A stretch of 7,616 nucleotides of DNA from positions 1 through 7,616 of the forward strand of contig WTCC01000364.1 in the NCBI GenBank assembly GCA_013138755.1, read 5' to 3'. Below, piece after piece: positions 1 through 5,578 of the stretch (its first letter is position 1; every line of letters starts with the position of its first letter). A model generated the notes under the pieces. It was given only the letters and a program-made list of their open reading frames with translations, ran no database searches and was not told where the DNA came from. The position numbers and the translations under genes were made by a program. Source of the stretch: Gammaproteobacteria bacterium. GTDB lineage: Bacteria; Pseudomonadota; Gammaproteobacteria; SZUA-229.

Positions 1-344
1 GCACCTGCGCTTGAAACGGCATAACTATCAAAGTAACTCTCTACTTCTATAACAGCAAGAACCAACTCTGGTTGTAGTTTGGCCAACGATGCTTCATGGT
101 GAACCTGCTTGAGTAAAGAGATACGTAACTGCTCATCGTCGATGTAACGCTGTAAGCGATTAGACATGTCCAGTAACCAGACTTCGGCGTGAAAACGGTC
201 GTCAAAGCTTTCCGAAGAATTGATGGCATCAGTTAATAACTGACGGAGTTTTGGATCAACAGCCTGATTATCACCATAAGCATGAGTGATGACCAGCATG
301 TTGATGCAGAGTAAGAAAAAGGTAGTGATTAAACGTTTGATCAT
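1..344 (-). CDS. Lytic transglycosylase, Slt-like, N-terminal part (cut by the window edge)
   Basis: This is the first 114 codons of a murein lytic transglycosylase, a periplasmic enzyme that cleaves the MurNAc-GlcNAc bond of peptidoglycan with formation of a 1,6-anhydro ring. Residues 1-22 (MIKRL...ITHA) form a signal peptide with a basic start, a hydrophobic core and an A-x type cleavage site before YGDN. A helical region (about 30-90) leads into the start of the SLT domain, LQPELVLAVIEVESYFDSYA at about 90-109, followed by VSSAGA. Glu102 of the VES motif aligns with the catalytic Glu-Ser of the Slt family. The remaining SLT motifs (GLMQ and beyond) lie outside the window. The start ATG at 344 is the only one that gives a full signal peptide. 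The gene lies 70 bp downstream of proS on the same strand. The family call is strong; the exact subtype cannot be fixed from this part. Confidence 0.88.
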   Translation of the reverse strand, partial: MIKRLITTFFLLCINMLVITHAYGDNQAVDPKLRQLLTDAINSSESFDDRFHAEVWLLDMSNRLQRYIDDEQLRISLLKQVHHEASLAKLQPELVLAVIEVESYFDSYAVSSAG

Positions 345-366
345 GATTTAGATGGTTATCTACCTT
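345..366 (-). promoter_or_regulatory. Candidate ribosome-binding site with a bridging hairpin, upstream of the transglycosylase gene
   Basis: Read on the minus strand, the only purine-rich SD-like element is AAGG at 366-363, which is 18 nt before the ATG and too far for a normal site. Between them lies a perfect 5-bp hairpin, TAGAT-AACC-ATCTA (362-349), followed by AATC and the ATG. If the hairpin folds, the effective SD-to-start distance falls to about 4 nt. The stem is AT-rich and weak, so this is an inference from base pairing only. Confidence 0.3.
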
Positions 367-396
367 AAAAGTTTGATTGGTAAAAAACTTTTTTAC
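367..396 (-). other. Two mutually exclusive AT-rich hairpins between proS and the transglycosylase gene
   Basis: Positions 380-387 (GTAAAAAA) and 389-396 (TTTTTTAC) form an 8-bp perfect inverted repeat with a 1-nt centre. An overlapping alternative pairs 367-374 (AAAAGTTT) with 385-392 (AAACTTTT) around a 10-nt loop. The two share bases, so only one can form at a time. There is no GC-rich stem, so this is not a standard intrinsic terminator. It could modulate read-through from proS, or could simply reflect A/T tracts in a short spacer. Confidence 0.35.
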
Positions 397-414
397 GACA
401 CATCATGTAACGTT

Positions 415-2115
415 TTAGCTTGTTAAAAAACTGACTATTTCATCGATCGAGATATCCTGACTGTCTTCGGCGCCCCGTTTTTTATACTCGACGTTATTTT
501 CTTTTAGACCACGATCGCCGATAACGATACGATGGGGTATGCCGATTAGGTCCAGATCGGCAAGCATGCCACCTAAGCGAGCTTTTTCATCATAGAGTAA
601 AACATCTAACCCGGCGGCTGTGAGTTCATCGTGTAGCTTGATGGCAGCGTTGCTGACATCTTCAGATTTTTGCATGTTGATCGGTGCGATAGCGACATCG
701 AACGGTGCAATATTTTTAGGCCAGACTATGCCGTTCTCATCGTGATTTTGTTCTATTGCGGCAGCAACGATTCGCGTTATACCAATACCGTAACAGCCCA
801 TGGTCATGGTGGTAGCCTTACCATTTTCATCTAGCACAGTAGCGTTCATCGATTCAGAGTATTTTGTACCTAACTGGAATATATGGCCTACTTCAATTCC
901 GCGTACGATAGAAAGTGTGCCTTTGCCATCAGGGCTAGGGTCACCTTCAACGATATTTCTTAGATCAGCAGCTTTGGGTAGATCACAATCTCGCTCCCAG
1001 TTAACTCCAGTTAAGTGTTTGCCATCTTCATTGGCGCCACAGATGAAGTCTGTACACTGCAGTGCAGCATAATCGGCAATTATTTTAATATCTAACCCCA
1101 CCGGTCCAAGTGAACCCGCAGAGCAGCCGGCGACTTGTTTGATCTGTTCATCAGTAGCAAAACAAAGTGGTTCTGCCACTTCGTCAAGATGAGAGACTTT
1201 GATCTCATTCAGCTCGTGGTCACCACGTAAAATCAGAGCTACTACTGAGTCTTCCTCGCTACCGGCAACCAGTAGCGTTTTAACGCATCGTGTTGTTGCT
1301 ACTGAAAGAAATTGACTAACCTCATCGATACTGTGTTGATCAGGTGTATCGATGCTTGTCATCTCAGCTGTCGATGCAGGGCGCGGAGTGCTTGATGGCA
1401 GTGTTTCTGCTTTTTCTACATTAGCTGCATAGTTACTTTCACTGGAGAATGCTATCGCATCTTCACCAGAATCTGCCAACACATGAAACTCATGTGAGCT
1501 GTTACCACCTATAGATCCACTATCGGCCATAACAGCGCGAAATTCTAAACCTAGTCGGGTGAAGATATTGCTGTACGCCTGATACATGGTTTCGTAGGTC
1601 TCTTGCAAACTGCCCTGACTGATATGAAATGAATATGCGTCTTTCATGATAAATTCACGTGAGCGCATCACACCAAATCGTGGGCGCACTTCATCACGAA
1701 ATTTTGTTTGTATCTGGTAATAAGTTATCGGTAATTGTTTATAACTGGAAAGTGCGCTACGAGCCAATTCTGTGATGATTTCTTCATGGGTCGGTCCAAA
1801 GCAAAACTCTCTGCCGTGACGATCTTTTAATCGCAATAACTCTGGTCCGTATTGTTCCCAGCGTCCTGATTCCTGCCAAAGTTCGCTCGGTTGTATGGCA
1901 GGCATAAGAATTTCCAGGCCGCCGCTTTTATCCATTTCTTCACGAACGATATTCTCCACTTTACGCATAACACGCAGACCTAACGGCAGCCAGGTATAAA
2001 GGCCAGAAGCCAGTTTCCGCACGAGTCCGGCGCGCAGCATCAGCTGATGGCTGCTTATCTCAGCGTCAGATGGGGTTTCTTTTAAAGTGGTTAGTTGAAA
2101 CTTGGATAAATACAT
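415..2115 (-). CDS. proS: Prolyl-tRNA synthetase, bacterial type with editing insertion
   Basis: The product charges tRNA-Pro with proline in the cytoplasm using ATP. At 566 residues it is close to the usual length of the bacterial class II enzyme. Visible in order: motif 1 region (about 40-75), the [11 protein letters not shown] loop (107-117), class II motif 2 ([17 protein letters not shown], 139-155, then IMKDAYSFH), the inserted YbaK-like editing domain (about 225-390), [10 protein letters not shown] (411-420), motif 3 ([11 protein letters not shown], 440-450) and the C-terminal anticodon-binding domain (about 470-566, with [16 protein letters not shown]). Lys279 in CVKTLLVAG has the same number as the lysine implicated in Ala-tRNA-Pro editing in E. 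coli (from memory), and His367 in [12 protein letters not shown] lies in the conserved editing-site segment, so mis-charged alanine is probably cleared. The ATG at 2115 gives the conserved N-terminus ([18 protein letters not shown]); the SD is weak. An extended -10 candidate lies just upstream. The gene is intact. Confidence 0.98.
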   Translation of the reverse strand: MYLSKFQLTTLKETPSDAEISSHQLMLRAGLVRKLASGLYTWLPLGLRVMRKVENIVREEMDKSGGLEILMPAIQPSELWQESGRWEQYGPELLRLKDRHGREFCFGPTHEEIITELARSALSSYKQLPITYYQIQTKFRDEVRPRFGVMRSREFIMKDAYSFHISQGSLQETYETMYQAYSNIFTRLGLEFRAVMADSGSIGGNSSHEFHVLADSGEDAIAFSSESNYAANVEKAETLPSSTPRPASTAEMTSIDTPDQHSIDEVSQFLSVATTRCVKTLLVAGSEEDSVVALILRGDHELNEIKVSHLDEVAEPLCFATDEQIKQVAGCSAGSLGPVGLDIKIIADYAALQCTDFICGANEDGKHLTGVNWERDCDLPKAADLRNIVEGDPSPDGKGTLSIVRGIEVGHIFQLGTKYSESMNATVLDENGKATTMTMGCYGIGITRIVAAAIEQNHDENGIVWPKNIAPFDVAIAPINMQKSEDVSNAAIKLHDELTAAGLDVLLYDEKARLGGMLADLDLIGIPHRIVIGDRGLKENNVEYKKRGAEDSQDISIDEIVSFLTS

Positions 2116-2142
2116 AATTCTTATACTCGGTGGAATGTGGGC

Positions 2143-2151
2143 ATTCTACCA
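2143..2151 (-). promoter_or_regulatory. Candidate extended -10 promoter for proS
   Basis: On the minus strand this stretch reads TGGTAGAAT, a TGn extended -10 with 5 of 6 matches to TATAAT. Transcription would start near 2136, leaving a leader of about 20 nt before the proS ATG at 2115. The only -35 I can offer is the weak TTACAA (2173-2168) at 19 bp spacing, which is tolerable for an extended -10 promoter. It would give proS its own transcript downstream of the candidate terminator. Sequence match only. Confidence 0.4.
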
Positions 2152-2235
2152 AAAAGAAAGTTGGCAGTTGTAAGTAATCAATCTGTAATAAAAAGATAAA
2201 AAATGGATGCCTGATAGTACGAAAACTGCCAACTT
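2151..2235 (-). terminator. Candidate long-loop terminator or structured leader between the tautomerase gene and proS
   Basis: A perfect 12-bp inverted repeat pairs 2235-2224 (AAGTTGGCAGTT on the minus strand) with 2169-2158 (AACTGCCAACTT), and is followed directly by TCTTTTT (2157-2151). A stem plus U-rich tract is the layout of an intrinsic terminator for the upstream gene, and the first arm begins inside that gene's stop codon. The odd part is the 54-nt AT-rich loop, far longer than usual. The repeat could instead be a pair of protein-binding sites 66 bp apart, centre to centre, with one half overlapping the proS -35 region. The repeat is certain; its role is inferred. Confidence 0.45.
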
Positions 2236-2572
2236 AAAACGTTTTGCCGCTCCAACCCCACATATGGCGTTCAGGGTTCACGAATTCGATATATATACGT
2301 GCACATTCGATATTTAGTTCTGTGTTGATGAAAGAGCAAAGCGAAGCAGAGTAGTCTGCTGTTTTATCTTCAGGAAGATTGAGGCTTTTTAATTGAACGT
2401 GGGCAGCAGGTTTGTTACTTCCTGCGAATATCAATGTTTGTTTGTCCTGCACCTTTACCATGACATAGTTTTCAGGTTTGTTCAGGATGTCAGCGGTTAG
2501 TTTGGATGCCTTTTTAGCGACATCAAAATTATCGTCAATCGCTGTGTTGGTGGCAATTTCTAAAAGTGGCAT
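2234..2572 (-). CDS. MIF/phenylpyruvate tautomerase family protein
   Basis: This is a 112-residue member of the macrophage migration inhibitory factor branch of the tautomerase superfamily, normally a trimer of beta-alpha-beta units. Pro2 follows the initiator Met and would become the N-terminal catalytic base after Met removal. NKPENYVMVKV (31-41) matches the conserved GKPxxYxxVxV segment carrying the active-site Lys (Lys32). FAGSNKPAAHVQLKSLN (49-65) and the end MWGWSGKTF (104-112) match the family's FGGSxxPCALCxLxSIG and GWNxSTF. The CxxC of mammalian MIF is replaced here by A-A-H-V, so the thiol-oxidoreductase activity described for MIF is not expected. A tautomerase role is likely but the physiological substrate is unknown. 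AAAGGA lies upstream with a rather long spacer (about 15 nt). The gene is 31 bp after the DUF4124 gene, probably co-transcribed with it. Confidence 0.88.
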   Translation of the reverse strand: MPLLEIATNTAIDDNFDVAKKASKLTADILNKPENYVMVKVQDKQTLIFAGSNKPAAHVQLKSLNLPEDKTADYSASLCSFINTELNIECARIYIEFVNPERHMWGWSGKTF

Positions 2573-2603
2573 GGTATTTAAGTTATATCCTTTAACGTAG
2601 TAC

Positions 2604-3038
2604 TTAACGACAGTATTTGCTTTGTTTCTTTTTCGCTGTCGATATACGTTGTTGACGTTGTTTCTCAGTTAAATAGCTGTATTCACCTTTTGCATTAACT
2701 TCGCGCATACGGCCCCGGCTAGAAATGGCTGAGATGTCGCTTTTCGCCTGTTGACATAGTCTGCGTTTTTCTGCGGCAGGTATTTTCGGTTCTTCAGGCT
2801 TCGCGGCAACAGGAGAGGCTGGTTCGTCTTTTGTTTCATCTTTTTTAATCTCACGAGGTTTAGTCGTAGTATTATTTCGGATGGAGAACTCTTCAGCATT
2901 CGGTTTATTGGGTTGATCGCTGTAATGAATTTGCCCGCTACCATCTGTCCACTTGTATACACTTGAATGTACTGGCACCTGATACGCCATGCAGACCATT
3001 GCGGTCAGTGTAATCGTGATGAGCTTTTTATGTATCAT
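2604..3038 (-). CDS. Secreted DUF4124 domain protein
   Basis: This is a 144-residue probable periplasmic protein of unknown function. Residues 1-25 (MIHKKLITIT...VPVHS) form a Sec signal peptide. The mature N-terminus is a DUF4124 domain with the signature VYKWTDGSGQIHYSDQP (27-43). A Lys/Glu/Pro-rich low-complexity linker (about 55-90) follows, then a charged helical C-terminal module beginning RRLCQQAKSDI (92-102) and ending SKYC-R, with GEYSYLTEKQRQQRI in between. Cys95 and Cys143 bracket this module and could form a disulfide in the periplasm; this Cys...YC pattern is common in DUF4124 proteins. Another in-frame ATG at 3077 would add 13 residues, but that would put a non-typical stretch before the signal peptide. 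The ATG at 3038 is preferred, with AAAGGG 12 nt upstream. It is the first gene of the minus-strand group. Cys16 is not in a lipobox. Confidence 0.82.
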   Translation of the reverse strand: MIHKKLITITLTAMVCMAYQVPVHSSVYKWTDGSGQIHYSDQPNKPNAEEFSIRNNTTTKPREIKKDETKDEPASPVAAKPEEPKIPAAEKRRLCQQAKSDISAISSRGRMREVNAKGEYSYLTEKQRQQRISTAKKKQSKYCR

Positions 3039-3109
3039 ATTGTTTTTCAACCCTTTATAAGCATGTGGTGTTACCATAGAGCTTCAGCAGAGGATTACTC
3101 AGTTTCTTT

Positions 3110-3140
3110 TTGACATTAACTGTTAAAGTAGTCGTAAATA
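3110..3140 (+). promoter_or_regulatory. Candidate sigma-70 promoter for the LysR gene with an internal palindrome
   Basis: TTGACA at 3110-3115 is a perfect -35 consensus. The best -10 is TAAATA at 3135-3140, with a long 19-bp spacer. The spacer contains TTAAC-T-GTTAA (3116-3126), a perfect 5-1-5 palindrome placed where a bound protein would block RNA polymerase. On the opposite strand the same -10 position reads TATTTA and lies 18 bp from a TTGATT (3164-3159), so a weak divergent promoter for the DUF4124 gene could overlap it. No experiment supports either. Confidence 0.35.
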
Positions 3141-3144
3141 CACT

Positions 3145-3190
3145 TAAAATCAATATGGAATCAACTATTTAAAAGAAGGATTTGATTTTA
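3145..3190. promoter_or_regulatory. AATCAA/TTGATT cluster, possible LysR autoregulatory operator
   Basis: TAAAATCAA at 3145-3153 is a perfect 9-bp inverted repeat of TTGATTTTA at 3182-3190, with a 28-bp spacer. A third copy of the core, AATCAA, lies at 3159-3164, exactly 11 bp (one helical turn) after the first. LysR-type regulators commonly bind several half-sites on one DNA face in the divergent region next to their own gene, and this location fits. The hexamer is AT-rich and also occurs elsewhere in the window, which weakens the case. Confidence 0.3.
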
Positions 3191-3220
3191 CGTCCTTCTC
3201 GTTGTAGGTACTCTAGGCAT

Positions 3221-4117
3221 ATGGCTGATCGTCGTTTAAAAATTTTTCATACTGTTGCACGCTTGCTCAATTTTACAAAAGCTGGCGAACAGTTACATAT
3301 GACACAACCTGCTGTCACCTTCCAGATAAGGCAGCTGGAAGAACAGTTTAATACTCGCTTATTTGACCGCACACATAATAAGGTTTCACTGACCGAAGCC
3401 GGCAAGCAAGTCTATATGTACGCAGACCGTATCTTGAAACTTTATGATGATATGAGCCATAGCATTACCGAGATGACAGGTGATGTCAGCGGTGGTGTTT
3501 CCCTGGGCGCAAGTACCACCATAGCAGAATATATGCTGCCACTACTGATCGGTGAATTTAAAGTTAAATACCCTGAGGTAAACATAAGTTTAAAAGAGTC
3601 AAACTCTGAAGATATTATCGCTATGGTCGAAAATAATGTGGTCGATCTAGCGATAGTCGAAGGCTCGGTGAATAATAAAAATCTGATCGTCGAGCAATGC
3701 CGCGTTGATCAGTTACTGGTTATCATGCCGAATAACCACCAATTGGCTGGTGCATCGACTCTGCATGTGAAAGACATATTAGGCCATCCTTTCATTTGCC
3801 GAGAAAGCGGTTCTGGTACACAGGAAGCGATTACGAATTATGTAGAACAGGAAAGTCCGGATAGCGTATTAAATGTCTGTTTTGAACTGAGTAGTCCTGA
3901 AGCGATTAAAGGCGCGGTAGAGGCGGGCATGGGTATATCGATAGTGTCTCGTGCCAGCATAGAAAAAGAATTAAAGCTCGGTACCTTAACTGCGGTTGAA
4001 TTATTGCCAAAATTAGAGCGTCCGTTTTCATTTGTACGTCAACGCTATAAATTTAAATCGCGTGCGGCTGACGAGTTACTTGGTTTCGCGCAAGAATTTT
4101 GTAAAAACATGAGTTAA
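3221..4117 (+). CDS. LysR family transcriptional regulator, CysL/YeiE-like
   Basis: The product is a 298-residue cytoplasmic DNA-binding regulator of the usual LysR length. The N-terminal winged helix-turn-helix is clear: ADRRLKIFHTVARLLNFTKA (2-21), then LHMTQPAVTFQIRQLEEQF and TRLFDRTHNKVSLTEAG. A linker helix (about 64-88) leads to a periplasmic-binding-protein-like effector domain (about 90-295) containing PFICRESGSGTQEAI, the ligand-pocket loop typical of the CysL/YeiE subgroup, and AVEAGMGISIVS. The effector is unknown; CysL-type relatives act in sulfur metabolism, which nothing in this window supports directly. I chose ATG 3221 because family proteins begin at this residue. An in-frame TTG at 3182 would add 13 atypical residues and has GAAGGA only 1 nt before it. 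The gene is divergent from the DUF4124 operon and 32 bp upstream of the next gene, so it may control itself and its neighbours. Confidence 0.9.
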   Translation: MADRRLKIFHTVARLLNFTKAGEQLHMTQPAVTFQIRQLEEQFNTRLFDRTHNKVSLTEAGKQVYMYADRILKLYDDMSHSITEMTGDVSGGVSLGASTTIAEYMLPLLIGEFKVKYPEVNISLKESNSEDIIAMVENNVVDLAIVEGSVNNKNLIVEQCRVDQLLVIMPNNHQLAGASTLHVKDILGHPFICRESGSGTQEAITNYVEQESPDSVLNVCFELSSPEAIKGAVEAGMGISIVSRASIEKELKLGTLTAVELLPKLERPFSFVRQRYKFKSRAADELLGFAQEFCKNMS

Positions 4118-4149
4118 TTCGTGTTTATGACCTGGAGAATACCTTATCA

Positions 4150-4515
4150 ATGAGCGTAATTAAAAGTAGTCAAAATTTAATTGATTTATATGAAGCCATG
4201 GATGATGAACGCAAGAGAAGTCTGAGTGATTATACTGACTTTTTATATGCACAAGCTGATCCGATCAATAAAGTAATTCCTCCTCCAGATGATAGTCCTC
4301 GACCAGAAGAAGAAACAGTGGTCGGCGCGGTTAAACGTCTAAAAATTAAATATCATATGATCGAAAGTATGGCGGTGTTCTCACGAGCGTCAGATTTAAT
4401 GACGGATCATATGGTAAAAGGTCGTGATGTCATCGAAGTGATAGATGAGATGGAAATTTTATTTGATGATGCCTATAAAAAAATCCTGCTAGACAGCGGT
4501 CAGGATACAGAATGA
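4150..4515 (+). CDS. Conserved-looking small helical protein of unknown function
   Basis: I do not recognise this 121-residue protein. It has no signal peptide or membrane segment and should be cytoplasmic. The N-terminal part (about 5-36, NLIDLYEAMDDERKRSLSDY onward) is helical and faintly resembles the short 'xLPxExxxxLxDFxxFL' helices of DUF2281-like or antitoxin-like proteins, but not strongly enough to assign. A Pro/Glu-rich linker follows (about 43-56, IPPPDDSPRPEEE). The C-terminal half (about 57-115) is strongly helical and amphipathic (VKRLKIKYHMIESMAVFSRA; VIEVIDEMEILFDDAYKKI). The ATG at 4150 has a good SD, GGAGA at 4134-4138, 11 nt before it. Its stop overlaps the start of the permease gene as ATGA, so the two are probably translationally coupled and may work together. 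Codon use looks like the neighbours. Confidence 0.8.
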   Translation: MSVIKSSQNLIDLYEAMDDERKRSLSDYTDFLYAQADPINKVIPPPDDSPRPEEETVVGAVKRLKIKYHMIESMAVFSRASDLMTDHMVKGRDVIEVIDEMEILFDDAYKKILLDSGQDTE

Positions 4516-5567
4516 TCGATGTTGTAAAAAACTGGTTTGAAAAGCATTTTTCTGATCCGCAGGCAATAATACTGATTACATTTTTGGTATTGGGCTCAAT
4601 ACTGATCTTATACTGGGGGAAGATATTAACTCCGGTTATAGCAGGCGTTGTTATTGCGTATATTCTCGAAGGCCTGGTTTGCAAGATAATGAATCTGGGG
4701 ATGCCCAGGTTCGCAGCTTTTTTGATCAGTTATGTTCTGTTTGTCACAGCGGTTACCCTAACGCTATTTGGTCTAGTTCCGCTAGTTATCAGTCAAGTTT
4801 CCCAGTTGGTTGTCGATTTCCCACGAATATTAAATAAGGTGCAAGAGCTGCTATTAGCTATTCCAGAACAGTACCCTATCTTTGCTGATCAAGAAATAGA
4901 GAAGATGTTGGGTAGTTTTTCGACTGAACTTGTTGGTGTTGGGCAGACTCTGGTTAGTGTTTCTTTATCATCAGCAGTAGATGTTTTCACGGTATTGGTT
5001 TATCTCGTCGTCGTACCGTTGCTAGTGTTTTTTTTATTAAAAGATAAAACAATAATATTGCGATGGTTTCGACGTTTTCTACCAGAAGACCGTGGTCTGG
5101 CTTATTCCGTCTGGAAAGAAGTCGATGCCAAGATGGGCAATTACATCCGTGGAAAAATGGTCGAAATATTTATCGTCGGTGCGGCCACATTTATACCGTT
5201 ACAGCTGATGGGGATGAACTATGCAGCAACCATGAGTTTACTTGTCGGTCTCTCTGTTATCATCCCTTATGTCGGTGCGGTTGCTGTGACAATACCGGTT
5301 GCTATGATCGCATGGTTTCAATGGGGTGGCACCAGTGAGTTCGTTTATCTAATGGCTGCTTATCTTGGTATTCAGTTCTTAGACGGCAACATACTTGTAC
5401 CGCTATTGTTTTCTGAAGTAGTCAACATGCATCCTGCAGCCATTATCATCTCAGTGCTTTTCTTCGGCGGGCTTTGGGGAGTGTGGGGTGTGTTTTTCGC
5501 CATACCATTGGCAACGTTAGTGCAGGCAGTTATACATTCATGGCCGTCAATACAAGAAGCAAATTAA
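4512..5567 (+). CDS. AI-2E family transporter (PerM-like membrane permease)
   Basis: This is a 351-residue inner-membrane protein of the AI-2E transport family, of ordinary length. Hydrophobic segments lie at about 18-35, 38-57, 67-95, 157-177, 217-233, 240-270 (probably two), 276-290 and 309-340. The amphipathic soluble stretch at about 100-150 is the extramembrane region typical of the family. Family signatures include NYIRGKMVEIFIVG (210-223), GLSVIIPYVGAV (246-257) and the C-terminal DGNILVPLLFSEVVNMHP (291-308) followed by GGLWGVWGVFFAIPLA (319-334). Substrates differ among members: TqsA is linked to autoinducer-2 export, others to ion exchange or nothing known, so no substrate is assigned. 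The start ATG overlaps the preceding stop by 4 nt and has AGGA (4502-4505) 6 nt upstream. The next gene starts 11 bp after the stop. Confidence 0.92.
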   Translation: MIDVVKNWFEKHFSDPQAIILITFLVLGSILILYWGKILTPVIAGVVIAYILEGLVCKIMNLGMPRFAAFLISYVLFVTAVTLTLFGLVPLVISQVSQLVVDFPRILNKVQELLLAIPEQYPIFADQEIEKMLGSFSTELVGVGQTLVSVSLSSAVDVFTVLVYLVVVPLLVFFLLKDKTIILRWFRRFLPEDRGLAYSVWKEVDAKMGNYIRGKMVEIFIVGAATFIPLQLMGMNYAATMSLLVGLSVIIPYVGAVAVTIPVAMIAWFQWGGTSEFVYLMAAYLGIQFLDGNILVPLLFSEVVNMHPAAIIISVLFFGGLWGVWGVFFAIPLATLVQAVIHSWPSIQEAN

Positions 5568-5578
5568 CATCAATAAAG

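Noticed and set aside
47..229. 60-codon minus-strand open frame
   Set aside because: It is out of frame with the transglycosylase N-terminus, which has a signal peptide and the catalytic Glu-Ser motif; the alternative frame has nothing recognisable.
800..1072. 90-codon plus-strand open frame
   Set aside because: It lies antisense inside proS, whose motifs are intact, and its translation shows no domain; it is a shadow of the coding strand.
2158..2235. MITE-like element bounded by 12-bp inverted repeats
   Set aside because: There is no clear target-site duplication, and one arm overlaps the tautomerase stop codon; the stem plus T-tract reading is simpler. A genome-wide copy search would settle it.
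2236..2245. 10-bp palindrome AAAACGTTTT
   Set aside because: It lies in the last codons (Lys-Thr-Phe-stop) of the tautomerase gene, and the conserved C-terminus explains it.
4430..4684. 84-codon minus-strand open frame across the overlap of the small gene and the permease gene
   Set aside because: It is antisense to two well-supported genes and shows no family features.
5063..5338. 91-codon plus-strand open frame inside the permease gene
   Set aside because: It is an alternative frame of a clear membrane protein; its Cys/Arg-rich translation looks random.
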